From NCBI GenBank assembly GCA_947258585.1, contig CAMYIZ010000070.1:159220-223219 (forward strand): DNA of 64,000 bases, read 5' to 3'. The DNA is from an uncultured Haliea sp. (GTDB taxonomy: Bacteria; Pseudomonadota; Gammaproteobacteria; Pseudomonadales; Halieaceae). Both the position numbers and the translations under genes were made by a program. This document shows positions 8,369 through 16,165 of the stretch, one piece after another (the first letter of the stretch is position 1; every line of letters starts with the position of its first letter). Under the pieces are notes generated by a model that was not told the DNA's origin, ran no database searches, and worked only from the letters and a program-made list of their open reading frames with translations.

Positions 8369-10432
8369 CCCGGCCTCGAAGGAGCGTCCCGCTTCCGGCG
8401 CTACATCGCGCAGGAACGAGGTGCTGAGGCGAATTTCCTCATCCGCAAGATTGCGGGCGGCGAGGAACAGGGTCAACTCACTGTCGCCGAAGGGCAGGCG
8501 GTAGTCGGCGCCGAGATCCCAGCGCGTATAACTGTCCGTCGGCTCCTCGTTGGCGCCGGGCCGGTCCTGGCTGGCCGCCGCCACCACCCGTGTCCACAGC
8601 TCCAGGGCATCACTGCCCCAGCTCAGGCGGCCGCCGATGCGCCGGGGCGGCAGGCGCGGCACTGTGTCACCGTTGTCCAGCGTGCCGCGAGTCACGTCGC
8701 CAAAGACCCCGAGCTGGAGCTCACCCCCGGCGAAGCTGCCCAGGCCAAACTGGCCGTTGACTTCCACACCGTAGAACTTCGTGTCCTCCTGGACGTAGGC
8801 CAGCACCGGCAGTCCATCCACCTCCAGGCCGGTGTTCATCAGGGTGATGTAGTCGGCGAAGTCGTTGTAGTAAAAAGTGACTTCCAGGTCCTTGTTGCCA
8901 TTGTGCCAGTGCAGGGACAGATCCAGGTTGCGCGATACCTCGGTGTCAAGCTCAGGATCGCCCAGCTCGATCGCTGCGGTCGCCGCGTGTTCGATCCAGT
9001 CCTCGGGGCCGAGACCGTCCACATTGGAAAACAGCTCTTCAATGGACGGCGCGCGCTCCGACCGGGCCAGGTACAGGCGCAGCTGCCAGTCGTCGCTGGC
9101 ATTCCAGATCGCGGAGCCCGACACACTGACCGAGGTGAAATCCTGTTTGCCAGAGTTTGCCGCGTCGGGGTCCCGCTCGTCACGATCCAGGCGCAGGCCA
9201 GCCTCGAAGATCCAGTTGTCGGTACGCCAGTCCTCGATCAGGAACAGGCCCAGGTCGCGGCTGTCCGTGACAGGAATGAATGCTTCCTCACCCAACGCAC
9301 TGAATTCACCGGCCCTGCCCTGCAGGCCCAGGGCGCCGCGAAACCCGGCCACCTCGGCGTGCACCAGCTCCACCCGGGTCTCCCAGGTTTCATTGCTGTA
9401 GAGGGTGCCTATTTCGCCAGCGCCCTCGATTTCCGCGTGCTCGTAATCTGTGTAGGTCACCGTACTGCGCAGTGACTCAAAGCCGGGCAGTGGCTCCAGC
9501 AGCTCGAACATCAGATCGTAGCGGGTCTGTTCAACATCCAGCCGTATGCCATCTTCGTGGTCGTCGCCGTGCTCGTCCTCGTGCTCGTCGCCGTGGTCGT
9601 CCTCATGTTCGTCGTGGTCACCGTGCGCACCGGCGGGGATGCCATATTCATTCTCCAGCCGACTGACGGCAAACCCGACCAGGCCGCGATCAAAATGGTA
9701 GCTGGAACCGAGCGTCAGGGCGCGGGTGCGGCCGCCGGTGTTGTCGATAAAGCCGTCCGTCGTCTCCAGTTCCTCGTGATCACCGTCGTCGTCATCGTGG
9801 TCCTCGTGCTCACGGGCAGCCAGACCGGGGATATTCAGGTTGTTCCAGTCCCGGTACATGGCGTCGATGTGGAAGGCGAAGTTGCCGCTGCCGCCATCGA
9901 GTCGGACTACGCCGTTGTCCATGTCCGAGGCGGAGTCGTGACGCATTTCCGCGCCGCCCTCGACACCGTCGATCCGCTGCCGCGGAATCCGGTTGTCGGT
10001 GACGTTCACCACCCCGCCGATGGCACCGGCACCGTAGAGCATGGTGGCGGGCCCGCGCAGAACCTCAATGCTGTCCGCCAGCAGGGCTTCCACTGACACC
10101 GCGTGGTCGGCGCTGACCGCCGAGGCATCGGCACTGCTGGTGCCGTTCTGCAACACAGTGACCCGCGGGCCCTGCTGGCCGCGAATTACCGGCTGGCCGA
10201 CCCCCGGCCCAAAGGACGCATTGGCCAGGCCGGGAATATCGCCCAGGGTGTCTCCTATGGTGGCGCGGGCGTTCCGGCGCAGGTCGTCACCGCTGAGCAC
10301 GGTGACCGGCAGGGCAGTCTCCGCTTCCTGTTTTTGCAGGGGTGCTGACACCAGCACATGTTCGATAGGCAGCGGCTGCGCCGCCAGATTCGCACTGGCA
10401 ACCGCCAGCGCGAGAGGCATGAAACGTTTCAT
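8351..10432 (-). CDS. TonB-dependent receptor, ZnuD-like, with His/Asp-rich loops
   Basis: A 693-residue outer-membrane receptor with an N-terminal signal sequence (residues 1-18), the TonB-box region IEHVLVSAP, a plug domain containing VEVLRGPATMLYGAGAIGGVVNV, and a beta-barrel ending in the terminal aromatic motif GLRYRF. Two extracellular loops are strikingly rich in His, Asp and Glu: residues about 208-222 and about 270-294, the second with repeated HEDE/HGDE units. This is the hallmark of ZnuD-type receptors that capture zinc, though such loops could bind other divalent metals. A GGAG ribosome site lies six bases upstream of the ATG. A small HxH/CxxC membrane protein is encoded just upstream, and the pair is probably one transcript. 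Confidence 0.9.
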   Translation of the reverse strand: MKRFMPLALAVASANLAAQPLPIEHVLVSAPLQKQEAETALPVTVLSGDDLRRNARATIGDTLGDIPGLANASFGPGVGQPVIRGQQGPRVTVLQNGTSSADASAVSADHAVSVEALLADSIEVLRGPATMLYGAGAIGGVVNVTDNRIPRQRIDGVEGGAEMRHDSASDMDNGVVRLDGGSGNFAFHIDAMYRDWNNLNIPGLAAREHEDHDDDDGDHEELETTDGFIDNTGGRTRALTLGSSYHFDRGLVGFAVSRLENEYGIPAGAHGDHDEHEDDHGDEHEDEHGDDHEDGIRLDVEQTRYDLMFELLEPLPGFESLRSTVTYTDYEHAEIEGAGEIGTLYSNETWETRVELVHAEVAGFRGALGLQGRAGEFSALGEEAFIPVTDSRDLGLFLIEDWRTDNWIFEAGLRLDRDERDPDAANSGKQDFTSVSVSGSAIWNASDDWQLRLYLARSERAPSIEELFSNVDGLGPEDWIEHAATAAIELGDPELDTEVSRNLDLSLHWHNGNKDLEVTFYYNDFADYITLMNTGLEVDGLPVLAYVQEDTKFYGVEVNGQFGLGSFAGGELQLGVFGDVTRGTLDNGDTVPRLPPRRIGGRLSWGSDALELWTRVVAAASQDRPGANEEPTDSYTRWDLGADYRLPFGDSELTLFLAARNLADEEIRLSTSFLRDVAPEAGRSFEAGLRYRF

Positions 10433-10468
10433 GGTCTACTCCAAATAAAAGAAAAAAGGGGGCTTTTC

Positions 10469-10768
10469 TCAGGAGTGGACGGGGGGGCCTGTGGTCTGGC
10501 GGGGCAGGAAGCGGTTGCGGGCACGAGCGGCCCGGGGTGTTGGCAGGAACAGTGTGAACAGCAGGCTGAGCAGGAGCAGTGGCGCCGCGCTTGCCAGCGG
10601 CAGCGGCGCGGAAGTCTTGCACAGCAGACACTCGGCCGGGGCGTCGCCCAAGCCGTGGGCATGGCTCGCCTCCAGGGCCTGGACACCCGTAAGACACAGC
10701 AATGCCAGCACCGCAACAATGCGGGCAAAACGGCCACTGCGGGCTTTCAGGGTGAAGGGATAAACCAT
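10469..10768 (-). CDS. Small membrane protein with HxH and CxxC motifs, upstream of the ZnuD-like receptor
   Basis: A predicted 99-residue protein not recognised with a firm family name. It has an N-terminal hydrophobic segment (IVAVLALLCLTGVQALEA), then SHAHGLGDAPAECLLCKTS, which combines HxH and CxxC, then a second hydrophobic stretch and a basic C-terminus. The motif pair suggests periplasmic binding of a metal such as zinc or copper. Small proteins of this shape occur next to zinc-receptor genes, which fits the neighbouring ZnuD-like TBDR 36 bases downstream. An in-frame GTG at 10792 is possible, but the ATG at 10768 is preferred. A sigma-70-like promoter is visible upstream; no clear Zur box was found. 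Confidence 0.65.
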   Translation of the reverse strand: MVYPFTLKARSGRFARIVAVLALLCLTGVQALEASHAHGLGDAPAECLLCKTSAPLPLASAAPLLLLSLLFTLFLPTPRAARARNRFLPRQTTGPPVHS

Positions 10769-10801
10769 GGCCTCAACAACAGGGACAATCACTAGCGGCG
10801 G

Positions 10802-10831
10802 AGTATACCGGCTGGTTCAAGCTGCCGCCAA
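10802..10831 (-). promoter_or_regulatory. Predicted sigma-70 promoter of the small HxH/CxxC protein and ZnuD-like receptor
   Basis: On the minus strand TTGGCG (10826-10831) and TATACT (10802-10807) are 18 bases apart, about 33 bases upstream of the ATG at 10768. No convincing Zur palindrome overlaps it. Confidence 0.45.
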
Positions 10832-10893
10832 ATTTTTCCGCACAACGGGTCCGGACGCCAGCAAGGTCGCAAGGCTGCGGCAGGATTCCCCGC

Positions 10894-11280
10894 TTAGCCC
10901 GCGAGCTGCTCCAACATGGACGCCATCCTGGCATGCAGCAGGTTGACGCCCTTCAAGGGCCGCACCATGACCTTGAACTCGACGATCTTGCCCGCTGCAT
11001 TGAAGGTAATGATGTCGACGCCGTTGACGGTGATACCGTCAATGTCACAGGTGAACTCCAGGACAGCGTGGGGCTCGGCGACCACTTCCTTGATATAGCG
11101 AAAGCTGTCGTTGAACACCGCCATGGCGCCGGTCAGGTACAGACGGGTGAGATCGCGCCCCTGCTGGGGCCGGTGCACGACCGGGGACCAGAACACGCAG
11201 TCTTCCGCCAGCAGTGAATCCAGACGCGCCGGATCCCCTGACCTGGCGATTTCGTGCCACTGCGCAAGCGCCTGCAACAT
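10894..11280 (-). CDS. NTF2-like (SnoaL-type) nuclear transport factor 2 family protein
   Basis: A 128-residue protein with a typical SnoaL/NTF2-like opening (MLQALAQWHEIARSGDPARLDSLLAEDCVFWSPVV) and the late strands VLEFTCDIDGITVNGVDIITFNAAGKIVEFKVMVRPL. These small cone-shaped proteins are isomerases, hydrolases or binding proteins for hydrophobic ligands such as steroids and polyketides. The ATG has a strong ribosome site (GGGAGG, five bases away). It lies 95 bases downstream of the alpha/beta hydrolase on the same strand and may be the last gene of the acyl-CoA ligase operon, which would fit a role on the same substrate. Confidence 0.8.
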   Translation of the reverse strand: MLQALAQWHEIARSGDPARLDSLLAEDCVFWSPVVHRPQQGRDLTRLYLTGAMAVFNDSFRYIKEVVAEPHAVLEFTCDIDGITVNGVDIITFNAAGKIVEFKVMVRPLKGVNLLHARMASMLEQLAG

Positions 11281-11375
11281 GGTGCCTCCCGGGCGTTATC
11301 AAACGCTACGATGCCACCGCCGCACCGGCTTGTCCACCGGCACACGGCCCCCGGCGCGGAGCCACAGGCGGAAGG

Positions 11376-12236
11376 CTATGCCAGGGTCGCGAGGAAGTCG
11401 TCGATCGCGCGCCGCGACTCCGCCTCATCGAGGGTCGGGGCGTGGCCGCGACGCGGAACCTCGACACTGACCAGGTCGGGGTTGCGCCGCTGCATCTCCG
11501 CCACGCAGCTGCGGGCGAGAATGTCCGAGTGGGCTCCCCGGATGACCAGCATTGGCAGGGCGCGGATCGCGTCAAACACGGGCCACAGGTCAGGCGGCAC
11601 CGCATTGTCGTCGCTGGTGGCCATGGGCTGGGCGATCGCCGGGTCATAGGCGAGCACCGGTACACCGTCGACCTCCCGGTACAGCGCGCGGGCAAAAACC
11701 ACCCAGTCCTCGTCGGTAAAATCGGGGAAAGCATCCGCATTGATGGCGCGGACCTGGGCTGCGGCCTGCTCCCAGCTTGCCACCGGCGCTGACTTGCCGA
11801 CATAGGCCTTGATCCGGGCCAGCCCGGCCGGATCCACTTCGGGGCCGATATCATTGAGAACCATTGCACTGACCCGTGCCGGCTGGGCGGCCGCCATCAG
11901 CATCGCCATCAGACCGCCCATGGAGGTGCCGATCAGCAGGGCCTGCTCCACCCCCTGGCCGTCCAGCAGGGCAAACATGTCCTGCACATAGGTGCCAGGA
12001 TGATAGTTTCCCGGCTCCGGATCGTAGTCCGAATTGCCCCGGCCACGCTGCTCGGCCACCAGTACCCGATAGCGCCGCGCGAGGTGCGGCGCCAGCCCGG
12101 CGAAATCGGCGGAATTGCGGGTCAGGCCGTGCATGCACAGGATCACCGGCGCACCGGGGCCCGGTCCCGCATAATCGCGGGCGTAGAGGCGCAGGCCATC
12201 GCCGCTGTGGTACCAGATGTCCGCAAATTCAGTCAT
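11376..12236 (-). CDS. Alpha/beta hydrolase
   Basis: A 286-residue alpha/beta-fold hydrolase. The oxyanion region is ILCMHGLTRNS, the nucleophile elbow is GTSMGG (Ser), and the catalytic His lies in RRGHAPTLDE near the C-terminus, with an acidic residue in the RGAHSDIL region. It probably hydrolyses an ester, lactone or thioester in the cytoplasm. The preferred ATG at 12236 overlaps the end of the acyl-CoA ligase gene by eight bases, so the two are translated together. Expression is therefore expected to follow the TetR-controlled promoter upstream of the TBDR gene. The overlap suggests that it acts on the ligase product or its precursor. Confidence 0.88.
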   Translation of the reverse strand: MTEFADIWYHSGDGLRLYARDYAGPGPGAPVILCMHGLTRNSADFAGLAPHLARRYRVLVAEQRGRGNSDYDPEPGNYHPGTYVQDMFALLDGQGVEQALLIGTSMGGLMAMLMAAAQPARVSAMVLNDIGPEVDPAGLARIKAYVGKSAPVASWEQAAAQVRAINADAFPDFTDEDWVVFARALYREVDGVPVLAYDPAIAQPMATSDDNAVPPDLWPVFDAIRALPMLVIRGAHSDILARSCVAEMQRRNPDLVSVEVPRRGHAPTLDEAESRRAIDDFLATLA

Positions 12237-13788
12237 GCGACGGCTCCGTGAACTGTTGGCGCAGCTCGCGCTTGAGAATCTTGCCGTTGGGGTTGCGCGG
12301 CAGGCTGTCGGCAAAGCACAGAGCCGTCAGCCGCTGCTGTTTGCCCAGGCGGGCATTGGCCCAGGCCAGCAGCTCGTCGCTGGTCTCCGCGGCGCCCGCC
12401 GCCGGCACCACCACGGCCAGCGGCGTTTCCCCCCACCGCTCGTTGGCGATGCCGATTACGGCAACGTCGCTGATGGCGGGGTGCTGCACCAGCACCGCCT
12501 CGATGTCCTGGGGATATATATTCTGTCCGCCGGACAGAATCATATCCTTCTTGCGGTCGACGATGAACAGGTAGCCCTCGTCGTCGACGTAGCCGACATC
12601 GCCCGAGCGCAGCCACTGTCTGCCCTGCTCGTCAACGAATTCGGACTCACGATTGGCGTCATCACGACGCCAGTAGCCCGGCATGGTGATGCGCCCGCGG
12701 GACACGATCTCCCCCGGGCTGTTGGCGCCCAGCACCCGGTCGTCATCATCGACGATACAGATGTCCGTGCCGATCAGCGGCTTGCCCACCGAATCCCAGC
12801 GGCCTGCGGCCTCCTCCGTTTCAAGCGTGGTGATGATACCCTCGGTCAGCCCATACAGTTCAATGATACCGCAGGGAAAGTGGCGGAAGATCTCGCGCTT
12901 GAGGCCCTCGCGCAGGGGTGAACCACAGCTCATCATGGCCTGCATGCTGCCGACATCGAAGCTGCCCTGCGCCATCAGTTCGCACACCCGCTGGAACTGG
13001 ACCGGCACCATGGCGGTGTGGGTAATGCGCTCCAGCTCCACGCTGGCGAGAAAGGCGGCGGGGTCGAAGCGGGTGTGGACCACCAGGGTGCCGCCCGCCA
13101 GCAGCGTGCACAGCATCGCCACCCAGGAAATGTTCGAGTACAGGCCCAGGGTCAGCAGGGTGCGCGCGCCACCGTGGTAACGCAGTGCTATCGCCAGGTC
13201 GTAGGCCCAGTCACGGCGGGTGCGGTGACTGTGCAGGATACCCTTGGGCTGGCCCGTGGTGCCTGAACTGTAGATGATATTGAGCGGGGCATCCGGCGCC
13301 AGCTCCAGAGCGGGCAGTGCAGTCGGCTGCCCGGCGCAGAAGTCCTCCAGCGCCAGCCAGTCCGCGCCAGTGGCGCCCTCGGCAATGCGCAGGCGCAGGG
13401 ATTCAGGCATGTCAGGCAACAGGCGCTGCAGACGCTCCCGCTGGTCGCTGGAAACAACCAGGGCCGTGATGCCGGCATCCCTGAGCATGCCCAGCAGGGC
13501 GTCATCACTGACCGACAGGTTCACCGGAACAGACACGGCGCCCGCCGCGAGGGTACCAAACAGGGCCTGCACCATCGGCAGTCCGTTGCTCATGACCACG
13601 CCGACGCGATCGCCGACCGCAACGCCCCGGGACCGCAGGGCATGGGCAAACCGGTGGTTCGATGCCGTGAACTGCGCCCAGTCCAGGCGCGTGTCACCGC
13701 AGATCACCGCCGGCTTACGCGCTCGCCACTTGCCGTGCAACGCCAGGATTTCCGGCAGCAGTGGCACGGGCGCCTCAAACTCTTTCAC
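12229..13788 (-). CDS. AMP-dependent acyl-CoA synthetase/ligase
   Basis: A 519-residue adenylate-forming enzyme. Motifs in order are the P-loop YSSGTTGQPKGILHSH, the ELYGLTEG motif, LRSGDVGYVDDEGYLFIVDRKKDMI (written in two parts: LRSGDVGYVDDEG and YLFIVDRKKDMI) and the C-terminal catalytic Lys in NPNGKILKREL. It activates a carboxylic acid to its acyl-CoA using ATP. The GTG at 13788 is chosen because a good ribosome site (GGGGAG) lies eight bases upstream and it starts just after the TBDR stop; the frame is open further into the TBDR gene but that part is not protein-like. The linkage with a TBDR and hydrolase points to catabolism of an imported carboxylate. Substrate is unknown. Confidence 0.92.
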   Translation of the reverse strand: MKEFEAPVPLLPEILALHGKWRARKPAVICGDTRLDWAQFTASNHRFAHALRSRGVAVGDRVGVVMSNGLPMVQALFGTLAAGAVSVPVNLSVSDDALLGMLRDAGITALVVSSDQRERLQRLLPDMPESLRLRIAEGATGADWLALEDFCAGQPTALPALELAPDAPLNIIYSSGTTGQPKGILHSHRTRRDWAYDLAIALRYHGGARTLLTLGLYSNISWVAMLCTLLAGGTLVVHTRFDPAAFLASVELERITHTAMVPVQFQRVCELMAQGSFDVGSMQAMMSCGSPLREGLKREIFRHFPCGIIELYGLTEGIITTLETEEAAGRWDSVGKPLIGTDICIVDDDDRVLGANSPGEIVSRGRITMPGYWRRDDANRESEFVDEQGRQWLRSGDVGYVDDEGYLFIVDRKKDMILSGGQNIYPQDIEAVLVQHPAISDVAVIGIANERWGETPLAVVVPAAGAAETSDELLAWANARLGKQQRLTALCFADSLPRNPNGKILKRELRQQFTEPSHD

Positions 13789-13805
13789 GCCTCGGACTCC
13801 CCGGC

Positions 13806-16055
13806 TCAGAAGCGGTATTCCACGGTTGCAGTCACGGTGCGCGGAGGCGCGTAGAACACCGTGGTGTTGTCCTCCAGGCCCAGTCGTGAGGGACAGCCGC
13901 CGGAGCCGAAACAGTAACCCGCAGTCTTGATTGCCTCGTCCGTCAGGTTCTTGCCGTGGAGCCCGAACAGCCACTGGTCATCGGCACTGAGCCAGACAAT
14001 ACTCGCGTTGACGACGTCATAGCTCTCCTGGTCGATAATCGGCACGGGTGCTTCAAACTGGGTGATGTCACCCTTGTAGGACCAGTTCAGGTTCGCCGTT
14101 ATGTCGCCACCCGCGAGTCCAGTGGTGTAAGTGAGGCCGAGGTAGGCCATTTCCTCTGGCGTGTTCTGCACCGCGCGCTGGTCGGACACGTCCACGCCGT
14201 TGACCTGCCAATCCTTGATCTCGGCGTCCAGGAAACTGAGAGCAAGCTGCATGCTGACCCCCTGCCCCAGGAGGATGTTGCCCTCCAGCTCGATACCGGA
14301 GATCTCCGCCTCGGCCGCGTTGGTCACGGTGCCCACAAAGCCGTCGTTGATACCATCACCGTCACTGTCGGTGCCCACCGAGCCGGGAATCTGCATGTCC
14401 TGGTAGTCGCTGTAGAACACTGCGATGTTGGTGAGCGCGCGCCCGTCCAGCCAGGTGGTCTTGTAGCCCAGCTCCCAGGAATCGAGCGTTTCCGGATCGA
14501 AGCCGCGTTCGACTTCAGGCGTGGCGAAGTTGGCGCCGCGGGGATCGAAACTGCCGGCTTTCCAGCCCTGGCTGTAGCTGGCGTAGACCGTGGTGTCGTC
14601 ATTCAGCGCATAGCTCAGGTTGAGCCGTGGCGAGAAGTCGGTATAGGTTTTGCTCGCTTCGTAGTCACTGGTCGTGGCCAGCAGGATAGCGGCGTCATTG
14701 CCCAGGAAGGGCGAACCGATGCCCAGATAGGTGCCACGGAATATGTCCGCGCTGCGCTTGTCCTCGGTGTAGCGGCCACCCACCGATAGTGACAGGGCGT
14801 CCGTCAGGCGATAGGTGACATCCGTGAACAGCGACCAGGCTTCCGTATCGACAGTCCCGCCGGTGTAGGCCGTTACCGGGCCGATCTGCGCCAGCACCAC
14901 GTCGAAGTCATTGGCGGCCGTTGCATCCAGGTAGTAGAAACCGGCAACCAGGTTCCAGCGGTCGGCGTTGTACAGCAGCTGGAATTCCTGGCTGAACTGT
15001 TCGTTGTCGTAGATCACCGGCGCATCGAAATCCATCACCGCGAGGCCGTCGAAGTCGATCACGGATTCGGTGTAGTCTTCCCGCCAGGCGCTGATGGAGC
15101 GAAGGGTGGTGGTGTCGCTCAGGTTCCAGTCTACCGACAGCATCACGCCCTCGGCCTCGATTTCGTTGTTGCCGTTGATGCCCGCAGTGGATATCGAGTC
15201 GGAGGCGCCGGCGGTGGTGTCATAGCGATCGTTGAGTACCGGCACGCCGCTCGCGGCACCGGGGAAAGGCCGGAAGCCCGCAACCGGGTTGGTCTTGTCC
15301 TTTAGCTTGTCGTAGGCGATGCGCACCAGCCAGTCGTCACTGGGCAGCCACTCGGCGCTGGCTCGCCAGGCGAACAGATCCTTGTCGTAGTGCTCGTCCC
15401 CGGTGGTGAGGTTCCTGCCATAGCCGTCACGGGTCAGCGAGGCCACTGTGCCTCCCACACGGAAGGTATCGGTTAGCGGCGCCGATACCGTGCCCACGAG
15501 GTCCATCTGGTCGTAGCTGCCATAGGATGCTTTCAGGCGCGCATCGAAATCCTCACTGAGCCGGCGAGTCACGTACTTGATGGCTCCACCGACGGCGTTG
15601 CGACCATACAGGGTGCCCTGGGGTCCGCGCAGCACCTCGACCCGCTCCACATCGTAGATATCCAGCAGGGCGCCCTGGGGACGGGCAATATAGACGTCAT
15701 CCAGATACAGGGCGACACCCTGCTCGAAGCCGGCGAGCGGATCCTGCTGGCCGACCCCGCGGATAAACGCGGTCAGGGTCGTGCTGGTGGCCCGGGAGGG
15801 CTCCAGGGTCACGCTGGGAATGATCTGGGCCAGTTCGCTAATATCGGTGGCTCCCCGCAGACGCAGTGCATCACCGGACAGGGCGGTAACTGCGATGGGG
15901 ACATCCTGCAGATTTTCGGCCCGGCGCCGGGCAGTCACAACGACTTCCTCCAGCGCGAGGGTCGGGCCGGACTGGGCCAGGGCGGGAGTGAACTGGACCA
16001 TCGACGCCAGGGAAACAGCCAGGGCAATGGCGGAACGCGGAGCGAGTGCTTTCAT
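13806..16055 (-). CDS. TonB-dependent receptor of the catabolic module
   Basis: A 749-residue outer-membrane receptor: signal peptide (residues 1-28), TonB box LEEVVVTARRR, plug with VERVEVLRGPQGTLYGRNAVGGAIKYVT, and a barrel ending VTATVEYRF. The plug sequence belongs to the large group of receptors often linked to uptake of aromatic, steroid or terpenoid compounds in proteobacteria. The start at 16055 has AAGGTG six bases upstream; a GTG nine bases earlier is less likely. It is the first gene of the operon with the ligase and hydrolase, reading from a near-consensus promoter that is covered by a TTCAAC-N4-GTTGAA operator. It is thus very likely under control of the TetR protein at 17734. 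Confidence 0.93.
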   Translation of the reverse strand: MKALAPRSAIALAVSLASMVQFTPALAQSGPTLALEEVVVTARRRAENLQDVPIAVTALSGDALRLRGATDISELAQIIPSVTLEPSRATSTTLTAFIRGVGQQDPLAGFEQGVALYLDDVYIARPQGALLDIYDVERVEVLRGPQGTLYGRNAVGGAIKYVTRRLSEDFDARLKASYGSYDQMDLVGTVSAPLTDTFRVGGTVASLTRDGYGRNLTTGDEHYDKDLFAWRASAEWLPSDDWLVRIAYDKLKDKTNPVAGFRPFPGAASGVPVLNDRYDTTAGASDSISTAGINGNNEIEAEGVMLSVDWNLSDTTTLRSISAWREDYTESVIDFDGLAVMDFDAPVIYDNEQFSQEFQLLYNADRWNLVAGFYYLDATAANDFDVVLAQIGPVTAYTGGTVDTEAWSLFTDVTYRLTDALSLSVGGRYTEDKRSADIFRGTYLGIGSPFLGNDAAILLATTSDYEASKTYTDFSPRLNLSYALNDDTTVYASYSQGWKAGSFDPRGANFATPEVERGFDPETLDSWELGYKTTWLDGRALTNIAVFYSDYQDMQIPGSVGTDSDGDGINDGFVGTVTNAAEAEISGIELEGNILLGQGVSMQLALSFLDAEIKDWQVNGVDVSDQRAVQNTPEEMAYLGLTYTTGLAGGDITANLNWSYKGDITQFEAPVPIIDQESYDVVNASIVWLSADDQWLFGLHGKNLTDEAIKTAGYCFGSGGCPSRLGLEDNTTVFYAPPRTVTATVEYRF

Positions 16056-16110
16056 TGTGGTCACCTTTTTCTTTATAAGTGGTGTGGTTGGATCCGCGGT
16101 GGCAACGCGG

Positions 16111-16128
16111 ATTCAACAGTTGTTGAAT
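16111..16128. promoter_or_regulatory. TetR operator O1 (downstream of the TBDR start site)
   Basis: The sequence TTCAACAGTTGTTGAA (16112-16127) is a perfect inverted repeat of TTCAAC with a four-base spacer, flanked by A and T. It is centred 31 bases (about three helical turns) from operator O2 and lies just after the predicted transcription start. The same arms recur at 16143-16158 and 17670-17685. Confidence 0.75.
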
Positions 16129-16136
16129 TCCATCGC

Positions 16137-16165
16137 AAAATATTCAACATTTGTTGAAATGTCAA
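16137..16165 (-). promoter_or_regulatory. TBDR operon promoter with operator O2 in the spacer
   Basis: On the minus strand a perfect -35 TTGACA (16160-16165) and a -10 TATTTT (16137-16142) are exactly 17 bases apart. The spacer (16143-16159) is filled by the inverted repeat TTCAACATTTGTTGAA (16143-16158). A repressor bound here would directly block RNA polymerase. The -35 box overlaps the stop codon of the SSS symporter gene. I infer the repressor to be the TetR protein at 17734-18390. Confidence 0.8.

Noticed and set aside
10769..10850. Zur operator upstream of the zinc-type receptor
   Set aside because: No match to the GTTATA-type palindrome was found; only a sigma-70-like promoter is visible.
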